16,164 bases of DNA from JACPUX01 sp964517465 (GTDB lineage: Bacteria > Pseudomonadota > Gammaproteobacteria > Burkholderiales > Casimicrobiaceae). Both the position numbers and the translations under genes were made by a program. Positions 1 to 6,700 of the stretch are shown in pieces. The notes under the pieces are model-generated. The model did not search any database, was not told the origin of the DNA, and saw only the letters and a program-made list of their open reading frames with translations. The stretch covers positions 1 to 16,164 of the forward strand of contig CAZFEK010000070.1 of NCBI GenBank assembly GCA_964517465.1, given 5' to 3'. Each line of letters begins with the position of its first letter. Positions within the stretch are counted from its first letter, which is position 1.

Positions 1-1537
1 CGCCCGCCGCTGGGTTGGCGCTGTCGTTGATGGCGTAGCTGTTGAGCGTGAAGTTGGCGGTTGCGGTTTTGTTGCTTGAGACACTTGTGAAGGTACAGGT
101 CGCAGCGTCTGTGCCGTTTCCTGTTGTGCCGTCGCAATCTCCGCTCCATGCCACAAACCCTCCTGCATTGGCCGTGGCCGTGATGGCATGAGATGAGGAG
201 GGTTCCACGGACGCGCTGCTTTTTGCCCCTCCGGTGACAGTGCCATTCCAGGTGGCATCGATCCCGCTGCCTCCTGATGCGGCCACCATGGTGCCCCCAT
301 TCGCGCCAGCGCCGTTGACGACGATGGCGAACGCCTCGTACTCATAAGCGCCGATGTCATAGGCTATGCCCTGTGGGCGGCTCACCCCCCGCTGATCCGT
401 GGCTGGAGCGCCTTCAGATGTGCCTGCATCAATGGCAGGCGAGCCTGTGAGCAAGGGATAGTACCACGCGCCTGTCATGTCAGGGTTGTGTGTAAGGGGG
501 CCGAGGTTTGGGTCGGAGCCGATGATGTTTCCGTTTATGCCATTTTCCAGCCCGCAGGCATCGCTGCCGCTGTCTTCGATCAGGTTGTTTTTGGAACTCG
601 CGCTGAGGCTGGCGCCACTGCCGTTGACACAATCGCCACTGCCTGAGCCATTTGCAATGATTGTGTTTATGAGGGTAAGGGAGTTGCTGTTATAGTTGTA
701 CAATCCGCTGCCGCCGCTGGGGGCTGAATTGTTGCTGAAGGTCACATTGGTGAGCGTGGAACTGCCGCCGTAGATGTACATCCCGCCGCCCTTGTCGGCT
801 GCTGTATTACCGCTGAAGGTCACATTGGTGAGCGTAGGACTCCCGCCGTACAACCCGCCGCCCCGTCCGGGATCGAATCCGGTCATGGCCTGATTATTAG
901 CGAAGGTCACATTGATAAGCGTAGGACTGCCGCCACCCCATATACTCATTGCGCCACCAAACCCACCTTTGTTGGCGATGAATAACACATTACGAATAAT
1001 GGGACTGCAGTGGTCGATCACCATTCCGCCCGCCGCATAGATTCCTAGAGGGTATACAGCTTCCATCCCGTCGCCGCCGCGAATGGTGAACCCATCCAGT
1101 ATGACGCCATCGACACGATACGCCTCCACAACCTGGGCAGCGATCCCTCCTCCATTCAACTGAGTGGTATTGTTCTGGTAGTCTCTCTGGTCACGCTCTG
1201 TCTCTGTCCCCAGGAACCCGCCATACATGGCAACGCCGGCTCTAAGCGAAAATTTTGCAGTGGCAGTCAAGGGGTCGCTTGGCTTATAACCACCAGCCAT
1301 ACTGTACCCCGTTTCTTGCACCCAAATCTCATCGCCACTGGCCGATTGCCCTAACGCGGTTTGCAGGCCGCAGGCGTTGGCCCATGAAGAGCAATCCTGC
1401 GAACCTTCTGGTGTCAGCTTGACATAACAGATGTTTCCTGCTCCTCCTGTGCAGGCCGCCAGAACACTGCCAGCGCCTGTCAGCGTTGCCATCACAAAGC
1501 TCGATAGCACAACAAGACTATGCCCATTTTGTTTCAT
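1..1537 (-). CDS. Secreted beta-helix protein, choice-of-anchor Q domain (3' end outside window)
   Basis: Reading from the ATG at 1537 on the minus strand gives 512 codons with no stop before the window edge, so the C-terminus is missing. Residues 1-28 form a signal peptide (MKQNGH, hydrophobic core, GSVLAAC). It can be read as signal peptidase I cleavage at VLA-A or as a lipobox LAAC with Cys29 lipidated. An SSWANA motif near residue 47 is typical of the start of such beta-helix proteins. Repeats of the type SPTLTNVTFSGN plus a Gly-rich turn (GGGLYGG, GGGMYIYGG) follow in the middle. After these comes NLIEDSGSDACG, then SPAIDAGTSEGAPATDQRGV and DIGAYEYE, the hallmark of choice-of-anchor Q domains. 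The visible tail (HAITATANAGGFVAWSGDC) resembles an InlB B-type repeat. The likely role is at the cell surface or outside the cell, as an adhesin or carbohydrate-binding protein; no catalytic motif is visible. A GAGAGCGGAAAAG stretch precedes the ATG. Base composition looks less GC-rich than the centre of the window. Confidence 0.85.
   Translation of the reverse strand, partial: MKQNGHSLVVLSSFVMATLTGAGSVLAACTGGAGNICYVKLTPEGSQDCSSWANACGLQTALGQSASGDEIWVQETGYSMAGGYKPSDPLTATAKFSLRAGVAMYGGFLGTETERDQRDYQNNTTQLNGGGIAAQVVEAYRVDGVILDGFTIRGGDGMEAVYPLGIYAAGGMVIDHCSPIIRNVLFIANKGGFGGAMSIWGGGSPTLINVTFANNQAMTGFDPGRGGGLYGGSPTLTNVTFSGNTAADKGGGMYIYGGSSTLTNVTFSNNSAPSGGSGLYNYNSNSLTLINTIIANGSGSGDCVNGSGASLSASSKNNLIEDSGSDACGLENGINGNIIGSDPNLGPLTHNPDMTGAWYYPLLTGSPAIDAGTSEGAPATDQRGVSRPQGIAYDIGAYEYEAFAIVVNGAGANGGTMVAASGGSGIDATWNGTVTGGAKSSASVEPSSSHAITATANAGGFVAWSGDCDGTTGNGTDAATCTFTSVSSNKTATANFTLNSYAINDSANPAAG
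732..945 (-). repeat. Imperfect tandem repeats coding for beta-helix rungs
   Basis: On the plus strand the string gaaggtcacattg recurs near 737, 815 and 902, each time followed by a variant of gtgagcgt(g/a)gaactgccgcc. The spacing is about 78 and 87 bp. Read on the minus strand, each copy encodes SPTLTNVTF(S/A)(N/G)N followed by a glycine-rich turn, so these are coding repeats for successive rungs of the beta-helix. They are not mobile or intergenic repeats. Copies this similar at the DNA level could expand or contract by slippage or recombination. Confidence 0.7.
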
Positions 1538-1563
1538 GTCTTTTCCGCTCTCATTGATCGGTA

Positions 1564-1595
1564 AACTAAAGAAACCTCTGAAATATTCGGAGGTT
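1564..1595 (-). terminator. Probable intrinsic terminator hairpin
   Basis: Positions 1573-1578 (AACCTC) and 1590-1595 (GAGGTT) are perfect inverse complements. Inside them a T/G wobble and GAA/TTC extend the stem to about 10 pairs around a 3-nt loop. Read on the minus strand the 3' arm is followed by TCTTTAGTTT, an interrupted U-rich tract. The orientation would end transcripts coming from higher coordinates, just after the stop at 1601. It could instead be a leader element of the beta-helix gene, which starts 26 nt further on. Confidence 0.45.
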
Positions 1596-1600
1596 CCGGA

Positions 1601-1864
1601 TTACGGCACCTTCCAGGTGTAGCTGTCGGGGAGGGTCAAATCGACCTGTACCGCCTGCGCGGCGTCGGGCAGCAGCAGCGCGGCCAGACCGCGGACACAC
1701 GACCAGCGGACGAGCCGGGTTCGCCCAGGGTGCAGCGCATTCAGTCTTGTGTTTCTCGGGACGGCGGATTGCGGGTCAAGTTGCGAAACAGCCAGACCGG
1801 CATTCGCGATACGCGTCGCAGCGGGGCGCGGCTCGCGTGGCCGCCGGCAAAAGGCGAATGGCAT
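1601..1864 (-). CDS. Hypothetical short ORF or gene remnant
   Basis: An 87-codon ORF with ATG at 1864. GGAG lies 9 nt upstream of the start. The first 50 residues are Arg/Pro-rich and look like high-GC noise. The last part (WSCVRGLAALLLPDAAQA, then VQVDLTLPDSYTWKVP) looks like a secretion signal followed by a short exported segment. The stop is followed within 6 nt by the hairpin at 1573-1595, which fits a real transcript end. I recognise no family. It may be the remains of an exported-protein gene or a chance ORF. Confidence 0.2.
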   Translation of the reverse strand: MPFAFCRRPREPRPAATRIANAGLAVSQLDPQSAVPRNTRLNALHPGRTRLVRWSCVRGLAALLLPDAAQAVQVDLTLPDSYTWKVP

Positions 1865-1925
1865 GGTGGTGTTCTCCGGATCCGGGGCGAGCGCACCCCG
1901 ATTCGAGAGAGAATTACCACCCTAT

Positions 1926-1944
1926 CGTAAGAGCAGCGTAAGAG
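1926..1944. repeat. 8-bp direct repeat with 11-bp period
   Basis: CGTAAGAG occurs at 1926-1933 and again at 1937-1944, separated by CAG. The 11-bp spacing puts both copies on the same face of the helix, as seen in sites for OmpR-type and SARP-type activators. It lies about 60 nt upstream of the weak minus-strand ORF (start 1864) and about 180 nt upstream of vapB. A regulatory role is only inferred. Confidence 0.35.
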
Positions 1945-2061
1945 ACGCAGCGCCGGCCGCCCGCAAACCGTCGAAAAGCCCCGTTCCCGCTTTTTTGGGC
2001 ACTCCTCACCGATTTCCCATCGCTTGGCAGCACCAGGCCCAGCGCGCGGCCAGCGCGGGCG

Positions 2062-2089
2062 TTGTCGGCGTTCCGGGGAGTGGTATGAA
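2062..2089 (+). promoter_or_regulatory. Candidate extended -10 promoter for vapB
   Basis: TTGTCG at 2062-2067 and TATGAA at 2084-2089 are separated by 16 nt, and TGG stands directly before the -10 hexamer (TGn extended -10). This places a transcript start about 25-30 nt before the vapB ATG at 2123. The motif was read by eye, so the confidence is modest. Confidence 0.4.
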
Positions 2090-2122
2090 CTTGGCCTATT
2101 ACACGTTGCGCGGGAAGCCACC

Positions 2123-2353
2123 ATGCAAACCGCCAAGCTGTTTTTTAATGGCCGTAGCCAGGCCGTGCGCCTGCCCAAAGCGTTTCGCTTCGAAGGGGTA
2201 GATGAAGTGATGATCGAACGCGATGGCGACCGGGTGATTCTGCGTCCAGCGCAGCGCCCCTCCATCGAGCGGCTGATCGATGCGCTCGCCGAGTTCGAGT
2301 CTTTCCCCGAGCGCGAGCAACCCGCCGCCGTCGACACCCGCAGCGAGTGGTAG
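2123..2353 (+). CDS. vapB: VapB-type antitoxin (AbrB/SpoVT fold)
   Basis: A 76-residue protein. The start MQTAKLFFNGRSQAVRLPKA and the following FRFEG are the conserved swapped-hairpin DNA-binding region of VapB antitoxins, followed by VMIERDGDRVILRP. The C-terminal half (SIERLIDALAEFESFPE) is the usual toxin-wrapping helix and flexible tail. The length is normal for the family. The ATG at 2123 is chosen because family similarity begins there and GGGAAG lies 5 nt upstream; a longer ORF starting at 2024 adds only unrelated sequence. In VapBC modules this protein binds its own promoter and neutralises the PIN-domain RNase VapC encoded next. Here the toxin gene overlaps it by 7 nt but is 5'-truncated, so VapB may be an orphan. 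Confidence 0.88.
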   Translation: MQTAKLFFNGRSQAVRLPKAFRFEGVDEVMIERDGDRVILRPAQRPSIERLIDALAEFESFPEREQPAAVDTRSEW

Positions 2354-2694
2354 TGGCGGCCTTGCGCGAGCACGCTGCGGCCGGCATCGGGTTGTCCGTC
2401 ATCAGCGTCGCTGAACTACATGTCGGCGCTGAAAAAAGCGGCTCGGACCGCAACCGAAAGGCCTTGCGGCATTTTCTCGAACCGCTGGAAATCGCCGATT
2501 TCGACCTCGCCGCGGCGGAAAGTTACGGGCGCTTGCGGCATGCGTTGCAGCAGGCAGGCACGCCCATCGGACCTCTGGATACCCAGATCGCCGCGCACGC
2601 CCTGGCGCTCGGCGTCACCCTGGTGACCAAAAACCAGCGCGAATTCGCGCGCGTTCCCGGACTGCAGTTGGCCAACTGGGCCGAAACCGAGTGA
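2347..2694 (+). pseudogene. vapC: VapC PIN-domain toxin, N-terminally truncated
   Basis: The reading frame encodes the bulk of a VapC toxin: LSVISVAELHVGAEKSG near the start, GTPIGPLDTQIAAHALALG, then LVTKNQREFARVPGL and a terminal QLANW. Intact VapC proteins begin with a segment like MxxYLLDTNICI plus about 15 residues. That segment, with the first catalytic Asp, is absent. The frame opens with GTG at 2347 inside the end of vapB, and upstream in-frame codons read Arg-rich noise with no DTN motif. The remaining acidic residues Glu23 and Asp78 are present. A deletion of roughly 75 nt at the vapB/vapC junction explains this best. PIN RNases need the missing Asp for metal binding, so activity is unlikely. 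A GTG-initiated 115-residue product could still bind VapB. Confidence 0.7.
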
Positions 2695-3008
2695 GTATCC
2701 GCGCCCAAGCACCGGAACGCGCGACGCCGGATCGGCCAGCCGGCCGGTACCGCGGTTTAGATGCAGGCTCAATTCGGCAGGCTGCTGCTCATCGCGCTCA
2801 CCCCTTGCGTGGGTCGCTCCGCGCGCTATGCGCTGCGTCCAACTGCCGTTTCCGGGATGATTGGCGATCTTGGCGCAGTTGGCTTGGGCACCCGGTATGG
2901 TCGTTGACAACGTAGCCGCAAGCAGCAAGTTCGGTTACGCCGCACTCCCAAGCCGCACCAAGCGCCGCGTGGACACGTGGAGAAAGGCTCGGCTCGCGGC
3001 AAGCCCGC
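2695..3008. other. Gap between the two toxin-antitoxin modules
   Basis: About 350 bp lie between the vapC stop and higB, and I could not assign a gene to them. A 170-codon minus-strand ORF crosses into vapC and shows no family features. A 44-codon plus-strand ORF at 2897-3031 ends inside the higB operator. No hairpin followed by a T-run was found after vapC. The stretch may be debris between two acquired modules. Confidence 0.4.
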
Positions 3009-3035
3009 TTGCTACCAAATTGGTAGCATGATAGT
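3009..3035 (+). promoter_or_regulatory. higBA operator palindrome and promoter candidate
   Basis: GCTACCAAATTGGTAGC at 3011-3027 is a perfect inverted repeat with 8-bp arms and a 1-nt centre, located 15 nt before the higB ATG. A possible -35 (TTGCTA, 3009-3014) overlaps its left arm, and a possible -10 (GATAGT, 3030-3035) lies just past its right arm, with a short 15-nt spacer. The layout fits autorepression by the HigA antitoxin, as is usual for such modules. The palindrome is direct observation; the promoter hexamers are weak. Confidence 0.55.
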
Positions 3036-3042
3036 CTGAACC

Positions 3043-3336
3043 ATGCGGATCATTGCCCTGTCTACCTTGCGGACATTCTGGGAAAGACATGCAGACGCCG
3101 AGTTGCCGTTACGGTCCTGGTATGCGGAAGCGAGCCGGGCGCATTGGCGGACGCCGGCGGACATCAAGGCGGCTTTCCGGAACGCGAGTTTCACGGCCAA
3201 CAGCCGCGTGGTGTTCAACATCAAGGGAAATGATTACCGCTTGGTAGTGGCGGTCCATTACGACCGCGGACAAATGTTCATCCGCTTCGTTGGCACGCAT
3301 CGTCAATACGACAAGATCGACGCAAGGACTATCTGA
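3043..3336 (+). CDS. higB: HigB-family mRNA interferase toxin
   Basis: A 97-residue protein, full length for the HigB_toxin family. It opens MRIIALSTLRTFWERHADAE and keeps the conserved LRSWYAEA, then WRTPADIKAAFRNAS, RVVFNIKGNDYRLVV and the final IRFVGTHRQYDKIDA. HigB toxins are RelE-fold endoribonucleases that cut translated mRNA on the ribosome. The gene precedes its antitoxin, the usual order for HigBA and the reverse of most modules. ATG at 3043 is chosen by family match; no clear Shine-Dalgarno precedes it (TAGTCTGAACC), so the transcript may have a very short or no leader. The next gene follows after 11 nt. Confidence 0.92.
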   Translation: MRIIALSTLRTFWERHADAELPLRSWYAEASRAHWRTPADIKAAFRNASFTANSRVVFNIKGNDYRLVVAVHYDRGQMFIRFVGTHRQYDKIDARTI

Positions 3337-3347
3337 AGGAACGCGGT

Positions 3348-3725
3348 ATGGAACTCAAGCCTATTCGGACCAAGAAAGAATATCGGGTGGCTTTGGCGGA
3401 AGCCGAACGCCTATGGGGGGCGCCGGCGAAATCCGCTGCAGCCGACCTGCTCGACGTGCTGACGCTACTGATCGAGAATTACGAACGCGAGCACTTCCCG
3501 ATTCCCGACCCCGATCCCATCGAGTTTCTTGGCCATGTCATGGAAAACCGCGGCCTCACTCGCCGAGACATGGAGTCCTATATCGGGCCGCGCGGGCGAG
3601 TCGCCGATATTCTCAACCGTACTCGGCCATTGACGCTCGAGATGATCCGACGCCTTGCCGACGGATTGGATTTGCCGGCGGAAGTGTTGATCCGCCCCTA
3701 CGAGTTGCGGAAGCGGGCAGCCTAG
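3348..3725 (+). CDS. higA: HigA-type helix-turn-helix antitoxin
   Basis: A 125-residue protein starting MELKPIRTKKEYRVALAEAE, the hallmark of the HigA-like antitoxins paired with HigB_toxin proteins (COG5499 type). The N-terminal half carries the helical segment LLDVLTLLIENYEREHFPIP. The C-terminal half holds an XRE-like helix-turn-helix: GLTRRDMESYIGPRGRVADI and then LNRTRPLTLEMIRRLADGL. AAGGA lies 8 nt upstream of the ATG. The gene is 11 nt after higB and surely co-transcribed. It should neutralise HigB and repress the promoter at the palindrome 3011-3027. It converges on the minus-strand regulator, whose stop is 68 nt away. The module looks intact, unlike the neighbouring VapBC. Confidence 0.9.
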   Translation: MELKPIRTKKEYRVALAEAERLWGAPAKSAAADLLDVLTLLIENYEREHFPIPDPDPIEFLGHVMENRGLTRRDMESYIGPRGRVADILNRTRPLTLEMIRRLADGLDLPAEVLIRPYELRKRAA

Positions 3726-3792
3726 AGCTGTACATCAATCCGAAAGCGATCAGAAGGAAGGAAAGCAGCGCGAAAGAACAAGGCGGGGTCGG

Positions 3793-6700
3793 CTATGCGC
3801 CCAGGCGCTCCCGAACGCGCGCGGCGAGCCCGGCGGCGCCCTGCACCCGGGCGATGTCCAGGGCGCGGGTAAAGCAGGCGGCAGCCTCGCCCGCTGAGGC
3901 GCCTCGCCCTTCCAGGGCCTGGCCGCGCAGGCACCACAGCACGGCATCGCAATGATGGTCGCCCAGCTGGGCACCCAGTTGCAAAGCTTCGTCGATGACG
4001 CCCAGTGCCTCGTCGAAATGGCCAAGCAACACGCAGGCTTCGGCCAAGGGTTCCAATACCACCAGCGTCACCCCGCCCATGGCCTGGCGCGTGGCGGCGA
4101 CACACTGGCGAATGGCTTCGACCCCAGCCGCGTCGCCTTGCTGGGCGCGCGCCCAGCCGCTGGCCAGGGTGGCGCCGATCTGCCACAGCGCGAAACCGTG
4201 GCGGTTGGCGATCTCCAGCGTTTCGGCGGCTAATACCTGCGCTCGCGCCGACTCACCCAGGCGGCAAGCGAGCAGCGCGGCGAAGGTGAGCGCGTAGGCG
4301 AGGCTGAAGGGGTGGCCGAGTTGGCGCGCGCGTTCGAGGCTCAGCGTGCTCGCCGCGCGCGCTTCGGCTTCCCGGCCCAGCATCCACAACACCCAGGAGC
4401 GGTAGGCGCCACCGGTGACACCGGCATCTTCGCCGAATTCGGCGACCTGCGCGTCATGCATGTCCGCACACCAATCGCGCTCCACTTCTTCGAGCGCCGC
4501 CAGCGCGAAGGTGAATTCACCGCGCCAATAGGCCGTGTCCGCGGCGGCGAAACGCGCCTGCAAAGCGTGGATGGCGTTGCTGCTTTGCGCGGCGAGCACG
4601 CCGAGTTCCGCGGCGAGTTGCTGCGCACCCTCATAGCCCACGCGCGAGCTGGCGCTCGCCCAGAGACCCCAGACCGCGGCAAAACTCTCGGCGCGGGCGG
4701 CATGTGCGGTGCACAGTTCCATGGCGCGCCGGAATGCTTCGGCACCTTCGGCCGAGGCGTAACCTTGCGCGGCAACCGCGGCCGCGCCCAAGCCCATCTG
4801 CAAGTCGAGTTCCAGACTGTCGCGCCCGCCGCCTTGCGGCAGATCGAAAAGCAGCGCCAGCCCGGCGCGAAAATGCGCCAGCGCTTCGTGGCTCGCGGCT
4901 TCGCGGCTGGCACGCTGGCCCGCCGAGCACCAGGCGGCAATGGCCGCTTCGGCCTCGCCCGCGGCGCTACGATGTTGCGCGAGCAATGCGGCCCCGCGCG
5001 CCGTGCCATCGACCTCCAGGACATCGGCCACGGCGCGATGGGCGCGCTGGCGATCGGGGCGCGCTTGCGATTCATAGGCGGCATCGCGCACCAGCACATG
5101 CCGAAAGCGCGCGACATGAGCGTTCACGAACTCGATCAAACGCATCGCTACGAGTCGCGCGAGATCGCGTTTGACCTCGGTCGCACCGACGCCCAGGCTG
5201 CGGCACAAAAGATCGAGCTGGAATTCACGGCCTATGGTCGCGGCGCGCTGGGCCACCGCCTTGGCTCCGCCCAGGGCATCGAGACGCGCGGCGATGAGGT
5301 CATGCAGGGTGCTGGGTATGTTCTCGGCGCGATGCTCCAGAGCGGCACACGCCAGTTCCTCGGCATAAAGGGCGATGCCATCGGCGCGTGCGACGATGGC
5401 GCGCACCTGATCGGCGTCGAGCCCGGGGGCCAGGTCGCGGACGAGCGCCTGCATGGCGCCGTTTTCGAGCGCCCCGAGTTCGAGCACTCCGACGCGATCG
5501 GCGCGCCAGCCGGGCACGAAATCCGGCCTTGCGGTCAGCACGACAAGCAGGCGGCAGGCCGCGGGTGCGGCCACGAAACGGTCGATCAATTCGCGCGTCG
5601 ATGGGTCGGCCCAATGCAAGTCCTCCACCACCAAAAGCAAGGGTTCGGCGCTGGCGAGGGCGAAGACGCGCTCGAGCAGGATGGCCATCAACCGCTCGCG
5701 TCGCTGCTGCGGTGAGCCTTCGGGCTCGCGACAGGGCGCAAGTATGGGCAAGCCGAGGAGCCCCGCGAGCAGCGGCAAGGCATCTGGCGCCGCTTTGCCA
5801 TAGTGCCGGTGGACGTAGGCCAGAAGCCGTTCGAAGTTGCTTTGCGCGCTCTGCTGCGGCACCAAGCCGACGACCTCGGCGATCATGCCGACCACGGGCT
5901 GAAAAGGCGAATGGCGATGTTCCGGCGCGCAGCGCAGTTCGCGCACCAGGGCCGGAATGTCGGCAAGATCCTGTTTCAGCGCCAGGACGAGGCGCGACTT
6001 GCCGATGCCGGCCTCGCCGCGCAGCAGGACATGGCCACGCTTTCCCGCTTTGGCCTGCTGCCAGGCCGCGCGCAAAGTCGCCAACTCTTTTTCCCGGCCG
6101 ACCAGCCGTGCAAGTGCTCGCGCGGCATCCAGTCTGGAGGGGCTTGGGCTGGGCCCGCGCAAGCGGTACACCGCGACCGGGCGCGCCACCCCGAGCAAAC
6201 CTCGCGTGCCCAATGCCTCGCGCTCGAAGTACCCGCCGCACACCCTTAGCGTGGCTTCGCTCAGCAGAATTTCCCCAGCCGCGGCTTCCTGCCGCAAACG
6301 CATCGCCAGGCCGGTGACGTGGCCGGTGGCATCGGGCAGTCCGCCATCGCAGCTCGCCAGCACCAGACCGGTGTGCGCACCGACGCGCATTTCCACTTGC
6401 GGCAGGGTTTGGTCGCGCATCGCCACCGCGGCGCTGAGCGCGCGGCGTGCCGCGTCTTCCTCGGCGCAGGGATAACCGAAATAGGCCAGCAGGCTGGCGC
6501 CGCGCACCTGCGCGAGGTATCCGCCGTGGGCGCGCACGACTTCCGCGCAGCGCGCCTGGGGCGCCGCGAGCAAGGCGTAAGCTTCGTCGGGGTCGTCCAC
6601 GCCGGGGCAATCGAACTTGAATTGAAGTACCGTCACCTGGCGCCGCTCCAGGGTCGCGGGGGCGCCCGCCCGGGCCGGCGTCGTGCCTACCGCGGCCGCC

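Larger units (their letters stand above)
1538..2122. other. Stretch without a firmly supported gene
   Basis: Between the beta-helix gene and vapB I see no ORF that matches a family I know. What can be pointed to is a hairpin at 1573-1595, a minus-strand ORF of 87 codons ending at the hairpin, an 8-bp direct repeat at 1926-1944, and a promoter-like pair upstream of vapB. Several overlapping ORFs in other frames here are best explained by high GC content. The stretch could be a degraded gene; the minus-strand ORF has a secretion-signal-like segment late in its sequence. Confidence 0.4.

Noticed and set aside
732..945. Short repeats suggesting a CRISPR array
   Set aside because: The units are imperfect, lie in frame inside a coding sequence and encode beta-helix rungs; there are no spacer-like unique segments of constant size.
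1741..2373. Minus-strand ORF of 210 codons crossing vapB
   Set aside because: It overlaps the well-supported vapB gene, is Arg/Ser/Pro-rich and shows no family motif.
2416..2928. Minus-strand ORF of 170 codons over vapC and the following gap
   Set aside because: Most of it is antisense to conserved VapC sequence and it lacks recognisable domains.
2897..3031. 44-codon plus-strand ORF before higB
   Set aside because: It ends inside the higB operator, has no clear ribosome site and no recognisable sequence.
4312..5715. Plus-strand ORF of 467 codons antisense to the large regulator
   Set aside because: It lies wholly inside a clear multi-domain gene on the other strand, has no domain features and is rich in Arg/Ala/Gly, as expected for a mirror frame in high-GC DNA.
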